Positions 45,086 through 57,454 of a DNA stretch of 64,000 nt are shown here, in pieces. Numbering within the stretch: position 1 is the stretch's first letter; every line of letters begins with the position of its first letter. Source of the stretch: Boswellia sacra (lineage: Eukaryota > Streptophyta > Magnoliopsida > Sapindales > Burseraceae); assembly GCA_013180625.2 (NCBI GenBank), contig SNVD02013915.1, positions 744,001 through 808,000 on the forward strand. The letters run 5' to 3'. The notes under the pieces were generated by a model, which saw only the letters and a list, made by a program, of their open reading frames with translations, did not search any database and had not been told where the DNA came from. Made by a program: the position numbers and the translations under genes.

Positions 45086-46323
45086 TAATTAATCTCTAGG
45101 ATTCATTCTTTCTCAAAAACACATATGATGTCTGGTCTTAAAGAAGTATTTAGAGAAACCATTAAACTATGATGTCTAGCTTATATCATCAATTTAAAGC
45201 TATTAAGCACAAAAAGAACAAATAAAAAACCAAGCAAACGTTAAACATGATGTTTGTCTTCACACTTGCTTTTTTTTTTTTTTCACTAAATTAGTTCAAG
45301 AGTCATATGATGTCTATGCAAACTGCAAAAAAGAAAAAATTCTTTATACATATGCCAATGGTGATCAAGTATCAAAACAACATAAAAAATGAAATTCAAC
45401 ACAAGTGAAGAAACTAGGGGTATAAATTCATCAACGCTACATAATTAGCTTAAAAACATGATATTAGATTACTGGGCTTCATTGAAACCGTAGCTATGAG
45501 TTTAATTACACATCATGGACAAGAACACATGAATTCCAATTGAAAAGAACATAAAAAAATTGAATTGAAAAGAAGAAGCCCTTGAAGAACCAATGTTGAT
45601 GTTGAATAGCTCCTCTAAGCTTCTTGGTTACTTCTGAATTCTCTCTTACATATGATGAACGACCCACCTCCCCAAACTCCTCTAAAAGTCCTCAACAAAT
45701 CCTTATATAGTTGTGTTTTAATGGTTTTCAAGTGCTTGAAGGAATCCTTGTTGTGAAAGGAAAGTCTAGGTACACTAGGATTCCCTATTTTGTAGAGAAA
45801 GACATTCCTATTTCACTCCAACTATCCTTTTCAATTATAGCTGTCTTATAATTGAATCTAAACAAGATTTAGGAGACCACTAAGCGTTTTAAAGGTTCTA
45901 AAACTGAGCATTAGTTAATTCCTAAATTTGATAACTTTTTGTGCTAGTTGTTTCTAAATCACATTGAAATAGTGCACTGAGTTTTTCTCACTAAGACCAT
46001 CATAACTTCTACGAAACCGATAACCACAAAACCTAAAATTCTACAAAGATCTTACTTCTACAGCTTTCCAACCACACAAGGCATATCATCCAGTTCTTTC
46101 TAGATCAATACCGTCAAATCCAGAGATTTGATCCTTATGTAGAGGTAAATTATCATGATTTTTTTTCTTAAATATTGCTCTAACTGTTGCCATTTAGCAT
46201 CTTCAACTGAAATAACTAAAAACTAAACAAAAGAAAGGTGAAACACACAAGCTTAACTTAAAAACAAAACAATTAACTAAGAAATGAGTGTATAAAATGC
46301 ATATAATTCTTTAGTTATCATCA
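45086..46323 (-). mobile_element. Possible LTR/leader of a minus-strand retrotransposon
   Basis: Read on the minus strand from 46323, the sequence starts 'tgatgataactaaagaat' and runs as non-coding text with a 'ctatataagga' TATA-like site (about 45712) and CT-rich transcript-like sequence downstream, resembling gypsy LTR organisation. A T15 run lies at 45271. It may be the 5' LTR of the element whose gag is at 43380-43770. I see no primer site or second copy. Confidence 0.3.
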
Positions 46324-46418
46324 CCCGCGTGAGGTTCGTTACCACCTAATTGAGCTTTAATCCGATGATAACGCAACTACAGTTATAACCATCAGACTAA
46401 AGGGAATTACATGATATA

Positions 46419-46960
46419 CACTACAAGAAAAATGCTCATATTTGGCGGTCAATAAAGCAACACCAATGGCACCGCCAAATATAGTCAATTTTGCGGTCAG
46501 TCAAAATACCAAATATGATCACAACCATACTTCTCACATAAAAGAGCCAAGTATAGTTATACAAAATTTGGTGGGGAACCAGCCATATTCGTCACTTTTC
46601 TAGTCAAATTTAGATGCTCTTAACGGTAACTTTTTTGAATTAGTTACTTGTTTGGCGCTTCCAGCCCGATAAATATGACTTTGTTTGAATTGTTTACTTA
46701 TTTGGCACTCTTTGCCCGATAAATATAGCTTTGTATTTTTAATTTGCCCATACTTGGCAGTTTTGGACTGATAAATATGGCTTTTAAATTCTTTGTAACG
46801 GTAATATTTTTGAAATTGAAAATATTTGTCACTTTCTGAGCGGTAAGTAATGAATATTATCACAATATTTGACATTTTTTGGCCACTTAATATTGTATAA
46901 AAGGAAAAAATATATATATAATACTTGGCTTATGGATATCCGCCAAGTATTATATATATA
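46419..46960 (+). mobile_element. CACTA element end with subterminal repeats
   Basis: It starts 'cactacaagaaaaatg' at 46419. The next ~500 bases repeat words such as 'tatttggc', 'gccaaatatag' and 'cggtaa' on both strands, the subterminal transposase-binding pattern of plant CACTA elements. The opposite end (cttgtagtg) is not found to the right, so the element is truncated, split by later insertions, or extends past the window. No transposase text is seen next to it. Confidence 0.65.
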
Positions 46961-48559
46961 TATATATATATATATATTTTATATATTTTTGTAAAAACAA
47001 GTATGTAAATTTTTTTAAAGAATACAATTCACTGAAATTCAACTCCCAAAACATATTAATCAACAAACAAATTAACCAAGCAAGAACACATATACCTACA
47101 AAATCAATTATACAACAAAACCAATTGTCCAAGTCATACTCCTAAAACACGACAACAGCACTTCAACAACTTCACCCATTACTTCATATATAATGTAATC
47201 CATGGCTTCATCCATATGTAAAATCAGATGATGCTCTCAAATAAAAACATTCAGATTAAGCACCACGTGCACATGAACTAAAACATTCAAAGCACTTTAC
47301 CAACAACTAAGTCATTACATAAAACAACTAAAACAGCACATCATCAATAATAGCTTCAACTCCACTTGAATCAAACTAAGTCATTATATAAAGTCATTAA
47401 ACAACACATCACCAACACATATATATAAACTAAACAAAATAACACTTCACCACCACTATAATATCTTCAATCAGGTTAATAAATTCACCAACACTAACCT
47501 CAAAGAAACCAGTTTAATCATACAAAGGAATGATGTATAGCAACTAAAGCAACATACAGTTGCATCACATATATATCAACTAAAGAAATTAACACTTTAG
47601 CAGCATCAGACAGTTTTCAATTAGATTTAGAAATAATATACATCATATGAACACAGTTGTCAACTACAGCATCCAACCAATTAAATGGAAATTTAATTAA
47701 TGCAAAGCAAAGACATACCTGGAAATTAGAAACTGAACTAGCTACAATTCCTTTAAGTGAATCAATTGCTTATTATAAATCATGATCTTGTCCATTGCTC
47801 ATTCAAATATGCCTACTTTCAAAGCATACAAAGACATAGTGAAACAAGAACTTTGAAACAAAAAAATGAATGATCAAACAAATCTGTTAGTAACAAACCA
47901 TGCTTCCTAAAAAGCCACATTCAACCTTACTAACATATATGTAAGGAGAGTATTCCAAAAGTCTTTATATAATAGTTTCTAGATTTGTTAACAAAAAAGC
48001 TTTAAAAGATTGATCATGTTAAAATGGTTCCTATCCATCCACTTCTAAATTGCTCTTTTCATCATGTAATCCTTGAACCACAAAAATCAACAAATCCATC
48101 AGCATTTAAATCTTTAAACCAAAAAGTCAGCATCTACATCTTTAAAATAACATTCAAATTTGTTAGTCTTCCATTTGCAACCATAAAAATACAATATCAA
48201 TCAAAACCAAAGATGCATCAACTTAGTTACATTTACTCAAAAATCCACAGAAAACATACTCATATAAATGAATTATACATGAGTTAATAATAATTCTTAT
48301 TAAAAATGCATGAGTTCATAATTGCAAGTCCTTAAGCAATTGGCGAAGAATAATTATGATACCACTGCAAATCGGCAATCATAATACCACTACTTTTCAA
48401 GAATAGTTTAAGTAACAGATTATCCTTGTCTTCCATTTACATAAGTAGAATCCTTATCCAATTATAAGTTTGATTTAAGTAAAAGTTTAGTTGTAGAGGT
48501 TTGAGTGGTGGTTTGGTAGTATTCTTTGAATCAATGAACGTGGATGAGTTTCCAATCTA
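46961..48559. other. AT-rich spacer after the CACTA end
   Basis: A (TA)n run opens it (46951-46978), followed by A/C-rich sequence with repeated 'actaaaac' and 'caccaac' words. It may be the inside of the CACTA element, but no protein is readable. The 48024-48287 frame has no motif. Confidence 0.4.
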
Positions 48560-50328
48560 TTCTACTAATTTGTCTTTGTTCATCATCAAATGGCTGGTTT
48601 AATCGGATGTGCTAGCAAATGTCAGTAGACTTTAAATGACAATATAGTTACTTTCTAGATTTGAAGCATTTTGAGCCTTGTTGCAAAACTCTAACTCTAT
48701 CGTAGTCCTTACCTTTATTGGGTGAGCATATTACTAGCTTTATATCTCTTAACAGTCATATTATATAATATAGCTAAGGATTATTTTCAATAAAATGACC
48801 AACATATAAAAAATTAAAAAGAACCAAAAAAAAAAGAAAAACAATTCTCTTCATCGTTTTCTAAAGGCCCAGCCCAGGCTGGTGATTTATTATGATCATA
48901 TTATTTTTCTTCACAAAAATCATAAAATCAACTAAATTAAAATAAAAGAACCGAGTCAGTATTAGGATGCATGTTTAGCATCATATAGCTTCTTGAATCT
49001 AGTAGATACATATTTGATATTTCCGTTTTTGTTATGAAATCCTAAATGCAAAGTTAAAAATAGCTTCATTTGTCTAATAGAACACCTAATTCACAGAAGA
49101 TTTTACAAATCAAATCCTAAGGGCAGGAACGCAGATGAGTTACAAATTGAAGGTTCATTAGTTATTGGGGATCAAGTTCATACCGAAGGAACATGTTAAA
49201 GGGTCATTTGATAATAAACTTATCTGTTTTTCAGTTTGCCTGCAAAATCAAACATAAGAAAGTTGAAAATACCATCTTAATTATATAAATTCTGGGGAAA
49301 AAAATGAAAACTCCAATCAGTATGCATGCAATGTGATATTGTAAAGGAGGCATAGAACCTTCGGTGAAAGATTTGGATAGTTTGACATAGAAGCCTCATT
49401 AATTTATTTTTATTTCTCTTTATATATATAACAACACTAACTTGATAACCTGGCCTATTAGAATATAACAAGCAGATATAAATTATTTCTAGCTTTAATA
49501 TTTCTTTTGATGGGCTCCATAATAATCGTATATAAATTGTCTTCTATTGATTAACAATCATGAAATTAAAGTATAAAAAGTAATAATAACAATCATTTGT
49601 AAATGAGATAGACATAGACTAAAAATGTTACAAGTAAATAAATTTAAAAAAAGAACTATAAGTAAATTAATCTGCCTCAATTTGTTTGCCTCACATAATT
49701 CAGTAACTATAGCAACTGCCTGATCCTGCATTTCAGGAATAAATCAAGTACTTCTTTCGTTTGTCTCTCACTTATAGCAAAAAATTATCAAAAAAATCTT
49801 AAGAGCCTAAGTTAATAGCCAATAAATTCATGCTCAAAGATTATTTATCCTTTCAGTACCTAAATAGACAGGGGAATCGTGAATTTAAATCACCAAAATG
49901 CCAAAGGCATATTAGGCTTCAAAAAAAATGCACACACACTCTAGCCACCCTAAGTGCTTATTTATTTAATTATTTACTTTATAGAAACAAATATGCTTGA
50001 CCTCATATTGAAAAAATTGTCATACCAAACACAACAAAACTAGAAATATAAAATTATATATAGTACTAGCATACACCAAACAAGCATTACATTATTCAAT
50101 TTCATTTAAAAACATGCAATAGCTCACAACTCCTATATATAGATAAGTTGATGTTTTAAATAACAAAGTGTGTGGAGACCACAAAACATGATCATGATAA
50201 CATCCCACTAACTACGAAGTATTAGAATATTGGACTTCGTAGGCTTTTCACAAATTTTATTTAATTTATTAAACATGAGAATGCAAAAAAGATAAAGATT
50301 ATTTCAAATCCAATTCGTCAATTCTATA

Positions 50329-50600
50329 AAATAAAGTATAATTAAAGAAAAGTACAAATAAAGTCTTCACGCCTTCCATTATCAATTCTATAAAATTAAG
50401 CATAACTAAAGAAAAGTAAAAATAGAAGTCAAAGATTACGGCTAGTCCATTCACGAAAACATCTCTAAAATAAAGTCTTCACCTAGGCTCTTCAAGTCTT
50501 CCATCGTTAATTCTATAAAATAAAGTATAATTTAAGAAAAGTAAAAGTGGAAGTCAAAGATTACGGCTAGTCCATTCATGAAAACATCTCTAAAATTAAA
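50329..50600. repeat. ~126-bp direct repeat, two units plus a partial one
   Basis: 'attctataaaat' followed by 'aagtcaaagattacggctag' and 'gaaaacatctctaaaat' occurs at about 50385-50474 and 50511-50597, with a partial earlier copy near 50330. Confidence 0.75.
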
Positions 50601-50685
50601 ATCTAAATTCATTTGAATCGATAGAACTTGAGGCAACTTGAAACATATCAAGAAAAAGAAAAGTAAATTAAAAAAAACGAAAAAG

Positions 50686-51010
50686 CACCTTTAGGATCTG
50701 AAGGAGGCGGCAGAGACATATAGCAACCAGATCGTCTCTCCTCTTCCTCTTGCAGCAGCAAATGAAGATCAAGCTTAAAAAAATGGATGTAAATAAAAAA
50801 TTATGGAATAAAAATGTAAAAACATAACTTTTATGATCAAGAGGAGGCGACAGAGGCATATAGTAACCGGATTGTCTCTCCTTCTCTTCCTCTTGCAGCA
50901 GCAAATGAAGATCAAGCTTGAAACAAAAAAGATGTAAATAAGAAATTATGGAATAAAAATGTAAAAACACAAACTTTTAGGACCAGGAGAAGGAAGAGGC
51001 ATAAGTAACA
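50686..51010. repeat. ~147-bp direct repeat containing an exon-like core
   Basis: The block 'cttcctcttgcagcagcaaa' with its neighbours 'ggaggcggcagagacatata' and 'ttatggaataaaaatgtaaa' is found at about 50690-50820 and 50830-50970, with a third shortened copy to about 51010. The duplicated core is the 'LDLHLLLQEEE' exon-like segment. Confidence 0.75.
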
Positions 51011-51806
51011 AGATGATGAAAAATTCCATGTTCGTGGGCTTCTGCGCTGTGAGAGAAATGAAAACGAAATAGACAATGATGAGAGAAACAGAATGGAACA
51101 GGTCATCCACAACTTTGTTGCTGGTCATCAGTACCATCCACACCTCTTACGTTGAAAGAGAAACGGAGAAGGGAAGAAGAAGAAGAAGAAGAAGAAGAAA
51201 GTGATTTTAGGGCTCATGAAATTTGATTTGGGGAAATGAAATTTTGTCTAGAGCCTATGATCCCCACCGGATAATGTCTCAAACCTCCCCTACTTTAATG
51301 TCACGGAGACGGGACTTTTACATTATTTTTTTAAAAAGAGTTTCTACTTTTTTAGAAACGCATTATAGGTATCCCTTATGTTACATTTGACGTTATATAA
51401 CATCATCTTTCCATCTATTTATATTTTAATTATATTTATACCTTTATCTATAAATAAGTAAAAATATGTATATAATAATAAACAAGGGAGGATACATTAA
51501 TTTACAATTTTACTCCTAAAATGCAACACAGAAAAACAAATCTGGGCAGTGCATTTGATAGCCTCAAAAGACCATTTCATTGGAATGTAGCCGTTAGGCT
51601 GTGCATGCATGGGTTTAAACTACTATAAGACACTGAAGCTAGCTTCGCAATTGTCACAGTAATAACACAACTTCAATTTCTTCATACACTTTCATCTCAC
51701 ATTCAAATCCATCACACAAAAGGCAGGCCTGTGCACATCAATAACATAGCTTTAACTCAGAAATTAAGCCTCAATTTACGCATCAAATTACATTGCAAGG
51801 CAAAAC

Positions 51807-52292
51807 ATGAGCTCAAGCACAGAAAGGAATCATTCAGTCTCAAGCACTGCAAGGCATGACAACAGTGCAGCAAGCATGGGCAGTTGTAAAATGATAAATG
51901 GCAGCTTGATAAAATTCAAGAACAGGAAATGTAAGTGTGGTTCAAGGGCAGGTGTTATGATTTATGAGTCATCTAATAATCCTGGTAGGTTCTATTTCAT
52001 ATGCAAAAATGGTGTCTACAATTTTTTTAGGAGGTGGGATCCTGATGTTGATGAGGTTAACAATGATCTAATTGATACGGTGAACTGCTCTAAGGTAAAG
52101 GATGATCAGACTAAAAATGATGATATTGAAGTGATATTAAAGGAGATGCAAACTGATATGAAGAGGCTATTGATCTTAAATGAAAAGATTGTGCAAAGCC
52201 ATGGAAAAACCAACACTGATGTGATCGTAAACAAGCTCCTACCATATTTGTTGCTGATTACTTTGGTAGCACTACTTATAAAGACATCGTAA
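51807..52292 (+). CDS. GRF-type zinc-finger protein with C-terminal membrane anchor (MULE accessory)
   Basis: One uninterrupted 161-residue frame from ATG 51807. Residues ~1-36 are Ser/Asn-rich. Residues ~38-80 are a GRF-like finger: 'CKCGSRAGVMIYESSNNPGR' followed by 'FYFICKN' and 'NFFRRWDPDVDE'. GRF fingers bind single-stranded nucleic acid; three Cys of the usual set are clear, but the fourth (normally Cys before the FF) is Tyr here. Residues ~105-135 are a helical, charged segment, and residues ~144-158 ('LLPYLLLITLVALLI') a membrane anchor. Small GRF-plus-anchor proteins are widespread unnamed plant proteins. The gene lies between the left TIR and the 3' end of the transposase, convergent with it, as mudrB does in MuDR, although it shows no likeness to MURB. 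Unlike the transposase it has no stop, so it may still be expressed. Confidence 0.75.
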   Translation: MSSSTERNHSVSSTARHDNSAASMGSCKMINGSLIKFKNRKCKCGSRAGVMIYESSNNPGRFYFICKNGVYNFFRRWDPDVDEVNNDLIDTVNCSKVKDDQTKNDDIEVILKEMQTDMKRLLILNEKIVQSHGKTNTDVIVNKLLPYLLLITLVALLIKTS

Positions 52293-52763
52293 TTGAAATA
52301 CATGTAATTTTTGTTATTGGTGTCTGACATGCAGTACTATATACAAACTGTAGTATTATGATATGAAATGCATGTAAGATATTTCTACAACATTGCAATG
52401 AATAGAACAATAATCTACTTTATTGTCATTTATATAAACAAAAGAGCACAAACAATACCAGTTATATAAATAAAAGAGATGATCTTATAGCATCTATATA
52501 AACAAAAGAGAACATGAAGTTACATTGTCAATGTTATCTATATAAACAAAAGAGAACATGAAGTTACATTGTCAATGTTACTTCAAAGTTAACTTGTAGC
52601 TCTTATAGCATTTATATAAACAAAAAATTGTCCATCATCTTGTTTGTGCTAATGTACCAAAATATTTGTCAAAAATACTATCTAAAATATACCAAATTGT
52701 GTGCTAGTTTGCCCAAGTATGATAAGTATCCATGCATAGACTATTGCCTAGGATTTCTGGATT

Positions 52764-55700
52764 TCATTGTTGCTCTTGGGAGAACCACCTAGTCACTGCA
52801 TGCATGAATAACCACATGAAATCAGTAGGGATTAGTAAAATACATCAATCTATTTTTAATTAATAAGATATACCTCTTCCTCTCCCCATTACATTTGAGT
52901 TTTGAGTTTGCTGAGATGCTGTTGGGGCTGAGCATCCAATATCTTGTGAGGCTTCATATGTCTGAGATGATGGAATGTTTGCTGGAGTCCGAGATGTAGC
53001 TACACCAGGTTGAGAAGAAGTTGCTTCAGTATGACTTGGAGTTGGTTGAGAAGATGTTGCTTCAGTTGATGGTACTCCCTGGAGCAGTGAGTAATATTAA
53101 TCAGTGAAATGGTAATGAAAGTAACTTATATGAAATTTGTAATTTTACCCATTTTTTCTTTGTAACTGGGAGTTTTTGTATCCTTTCTTCATTTGGCTGA
53201 GAAGTTGGTGCATTATTTGGATGAGATGATGGTGCATCAAGATTGATTTCTGGTCTATGAGCCTATGATGCAGCAGCTGAAGATGTACCCACATTGGATC
53301 TTTTTACCTTAATCATTAATCAAAGATCGATTATTACTTGTCAACATATAAATGTAATATTTCTTAATAGAGAAGATTAATATTAAAAATATAAATAGTT
53401 ACCTTTTTTTTTTAAAAGCACCTGGGGGATTTTTGCAAGTCCTTTTATTATGATTGTAGCCTCCGCAATTCTTACATATCATTGTGAAAAGCTTGGTAGG
53501 ACGGGGGTCTTCATCAGGAGCCCTTCTTCTAGATTTCTTAGGCCTGCCAGCCTTTGTCCTCATCTTGGGAGCTCCCAAATTGTTGCAAGGGACCTCTGGC
53601 CATTTATCTTGATCAGGGATAGGCTTGATGCAATGGTCATATGTTGCAATGTACTTCTCTTTATGCAGCATCTTGTTGACAAATTGATACACATCAATCC
53701 TTCTTTTCTTAGCACAAGTAATGGCATGCACACAAGGCATACCAGACACTTGAAACATACCACATGAACACCATTCTTCGGTCAACTTCACCACAAACAC
53801 CCTCCCATTATTAACAACTTCAAATTCTAGATTTCCACACCAAAGTACTTCAAGGCAATTAGCCCACTTTGCTCTATCAGTAATTATAGTCCTAATGTTT
53901 GGCCCAACATCAGTCTTCCACTTCAAGCATTCTTTCAACCTGAAATGAGGGATAGTTTGGAAAAATAAAAATACAAGTTTAGTAAGTATACAAAATGAGG
54001 CAGCAAGTATACAAAATAAAGCTTTATTTGATTAAAACAATGAAATTCAGAAAATAATTATATTTGATTATAACAGAAGAATGCAAAATAAAACTGTATT
54101 TGATTAAAAGAGCAAACTGCCAAAATAAATCACAAAATTAAAATCTAGAAATTAAATTAAATTAAATGAAAACTAAAGCAATTTACTTACTTCTTATGCA
54201 TTCTCTTCATAATTTTCCTTCTTATCTCTTCAACCATGCTAAGATATGTAAGACTCCTATATCGATTAATCCAAGAGTTAAACGATTCAGTTATATTGTT
54301 TGTTACATGATCAACTTTTACTCTTTTATCAAATGCATGCCGGCTCCAATTCATTGGAGGAATGTTGCTCAACCATTCATAAGCTCTGTCATCAATCTGG
54401 TTTATTTGTTCCATGGCTGCAGTGAAGGTATTAATATTGGCAGTCTTGCAAGCTTTCCAAAATAAAGATTGCAGTGCTGGTCTTGTATGTTGTTTTTTGA
54501 AATTTTCATAAACATGTTTACCACAATATCTATAGGATGCATATGGCCACTGTAAAGACAAAGCATTCAAAATTCCTTTTTGCCTATCACTCATGAATGT
54601 CATAGGCATCCCTAACCCATCCTGCCCTCCAATGTGTTGACCTAGGAGTTCTAGAAACCAATTCCATGTGGAATTGCATTCAACCTCACAAATTGCAATG
54701 GCTAAGGGAAACATCCCATTATCTGCAGCAATTGCCACAGCTGCCAATAAGACTCCCCCCATAGGCCCTTTAAGATGACAACCATCTACCCCCACAAATG
54801 GCCTACAACCAGCTATAAACCCTGCCCTATGTGCTAGAAAACTAAGAAAAAACCCCTAAAATTTTGGAGCAGCAGAGATTAGTGCTGCATCTGCCCTAAC
54901 AAAACATGTAATACAAGGGTTTGTTAGAAGGATGATGTTAGCATATTTATGCAACAAATTTAGAGCCTTTTGATGATGCTCACCAACAAGTTCTAAAGCC
55001 CTAGTCCCCGCCCTATATAGCTTTCGTTTTGTTGGTTGTAGCCCATATCTTCTCTTCATATCCTTCTCTAACCAGTCTACATCTAGATTAGGATTTTCCC
55101 TAAAATACTCCTCATACTTTTGGGCTATCCAAATATAAGTGCACTCAGGTGTGTCATTCGGTTTCTTACAATCATGGACAGGATATAAGCTCTTAATTTT
55201 GTATGTTATTAAGTCTTGTGTTGGGGAGGCATGAATCCTCCATGGGCAGCCTTCATTTGCACATTTACATGTCACTCTTTCTTTCTCATTTTTTATTCTT
55301 TTTAGCATTATCCCATTATGAATTGCATACTATCTAAGCACATCTCTAAAGTGGTCCACATTGTTAAAGGTTTGGCCAACCCTTAACTCAACCTTTCCCC
55401 CTAACCTAGTCTTAAAAAGCTTTCTGCTATGGATCCTAGCCATCCTAGAACTACCTACCTTATCATCTGAACTTGTAACAATTTTCTCAAAGTTTTCACC
55501 ATCACTCTGGTAGTGTGATTGGTCATCTTCAGAGTCATCTCTACTACCATTGCTACCATTCCCATCCCCACTATCCTCAAACTGAAACTCTTCATCACTA
55601 TTTGGCCTGTAATCAGCATTTGAATTCGGGTCATACTCATTGTGGCATATTGAATTTGCCATTGAACCTTCAGTTTCATCAACCCGATTACTCACACCCT

Positions 55701-56175
55701 CATTTACATCAACCCCATGACTAGCACCCTTATTGATATCAACCCCATGACTAACACCCTCATTCACATCAACCCCATGACTAACATTGTCCCTATCTGT
55801 ATCATTAACATTATTAGCTACATGTTCTCCAGATTTGTCTACCCCATTCAACTCAGGTTTGCTACCAGGAATCTCAAATGCAATTGGAGCAGTATCAAGA
55901 GGTGTAACCTCAACTGTAATTGTTATATCAAATATCTCCCTAATTTCATACATTTTCAAAATGTTTAAAAATGTGGAGTCACTGTCAATAACTATAACTT
56001 CACCATTCCAGGGTAAAGATACACTAAACTCAATATCCCTATGATCATAAACACCAAGTTCACAATAGTCATTAGCAGCACTAAATAATCCTATCCTAGA
56101 GACCTTATCAGGGTCTATAAAGCCAAATGGGATCTCACGACCCAATGACTGAAACGTTAACTAAAATTCTACCAT
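52764..56175 (-). pseudogene. mudrA-like: mudrA-type MULE transposase with four in-frame amber codons
   Basis: Five exons (54191-56175, 53403-53939, 53149-53299, 52874-53078, 52764-52795) join in phase to exactly 970 codons. Order: an N-terminal domain ('REIPFGFIDPDKVSRIGLFS'), an acidic region with a ~14-residue repeat ('SHGVDVNEG' four times), a MuDR DNA-binding domain ('CKCANEGCPWRIHAS'), the MULE catalytic domain (first Asp in 'GVDGCHLKG', second in 'MSDRQKGIL', then 'YCGKHVYENFK'), a SWIM finger (CxCx9CxH from 'CSCGMFQ' to 'PCVHA'), a CCHC knuckle 'CKNCGGYNHNKRTC', and a Ser/Thr/Gln-rich tail. TAG codons stand at 56161-56163 (codon 5), 55330-55332, 54856-54858 and 53263-53265; no other stop or frameshift is seen. 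It is therefore inactive as read, although otherwise well kept. Confidence 0.88.
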
Positions 56176-57454
56176 GACACTGCCATGTGCATCAATTGAT
56201 ATTGTGGTAAATGAAAAACAACAAAATTAAGAAAAAAAACAATATTATTAGAAGGCAAAATTTTCATAACATAATATATATTTTCCATGAAAGCATAAAT
56301 AACAGAACAGTATGACATGCATGAATGAGCAACCTTACAACATAACAAATTTGGCTAAAGTTTCGATTTTTACAAACCATACAAACAGTACATTACAACA
56401 CAACATAAAATTTCATTCGACAACAACACCTTATTGCATTAACAAAAATATTAACACCATAAAAAACATAGATACGAGCGATAAACAAACAAAGATCAAC
56501 GTCAAACAGCAACAACACCACAACGCAGTACACATGCAAGATTGAAATCTACTTGAATATACAAAATCTAAGGCATGCATGACCATATAACAGTACGAAC
56601 ATGCATCTTACTTCATTAATTACACTTAATTTTCGTCAATTTTAAAGAACCCCAAATTTTTCCTCAATATTAGGGTTTCGAATTTGCTTTAATAAACAAA
56701 CTACATACAACAACAATGTAATGCCATAAATCCAATTCAGATTCATGAAAATATTTGAGAAAAAATCACAAAAAAAGGTCCCTATATGCGTTAGCCGAAA
56801 TTATCGCAGTCGACAACATGCATGCATTTGAATCCACTCATGAATTTCTTACCCGAGAGTGTCGCTATCTTCTTCAACGATCGGACTTCACTCTGCAACT
56901 GGCTTCAAAGCAAGTCCTACGTACACTGAGTTCACGTAAAGCAGGAAGATGAACAGTTGACTGAAGGAGAAACTTTGCATCAACTGGTCAGGTGTGCGTG
57001 AGGATAGTGGTGGGCTCGATTGGGAATTTTTTATTTTTGACTACGTTTATATAGTGCTGACTATTTCAATATAAAAGACTCATATACCCCTGTTACTTCA
57101 ACTTATTTACATAAATAAAACGGCAAATGTAACAGAAGGGGTGCCTATGACGCGTTTCTCAAACAGTAGGGACTCCTTTTAGAAAAAAATGTAAAAGTCC
57201 AATCTCCATGACATTAAGGTAAAATATAGGGGAGGTTTGTGAGATTATCCTAATCCCCACCCCTTGACTTTTTTAATATTTTAAGTAAAATAAATTTGTT
57301 GGAAATTAGTTTTTCCTTATTTATTTCATTGAGATTATTTAATTATCTGTATGTTATATCCATGATTTGAAATAGCGGCTTCGAGTTCACATCTCCACCA
57401 TTAATCAAGGAGATAGAGTTAGGCGTGAAATTGATATATATAGGATCCATCAAA

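Larger units (their letters stand above)
48560..51143 (-). other. Series of exon-like segments, minus strand (unknown gene or captured fragments)
   Basis: Several minus-strand segments have splice-like borders and open frames. 51012-51143 ends '...VFISLTAQKPTNMEF'. Two near-copies around 50880-50930 and 50735-50770 give 'LDLHLLLQEEEKERQSGYY'. 49679-49725 opens after 'atgcag' and gives 'DQAVAIVTELCEANKLRQ'. 49184-49239 sits between 'tttgcag' and 'gtatgaac' and gives 'QTEKQISLLSNDPLTCSF'. About 48560-48625 gives 'QPFDDEQRQISRIDWKLI'. A (GAA)n leader-like run (51174-51200) lies upstream, next to the MULE. I cannot name the protein. It may be a host gene whose promoter side was hit by the MULE, or gene pieces carried by the CACTA element. 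Confidence 0.35.
51269..57252. mobile_element. Mutator-like element (MULE), complete with TIRs and 9-bp duplication
   Basis: A 9-bp duplication 'atccccacc' lies at 51260-51268 and 57253-57261. Terminal inverted repeats of about 130 bp (left 51269-51396; right about 57118-57250) share 'ggataat', 'caaacctccccta', 'ttaatgtca', 'gacttttacat' and 'gttacattt', roughly 80% identical. Two extra bases separate the right TIR from the duplication. Inside are a five-exon transposase gene on the minus strand and a one-exon GRF-finger gene on the plus strand, tail to tail. Structure is complete but the transposase is interrupted by stops, so movement now would need a related source. Confidence 0.92.

Noticed and set aside
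55455..56044. Plus-strand frames opposite the transposase N-terminus
   Set aside because: Shadow frames of the acidic, repetitive transposase coding sequence.
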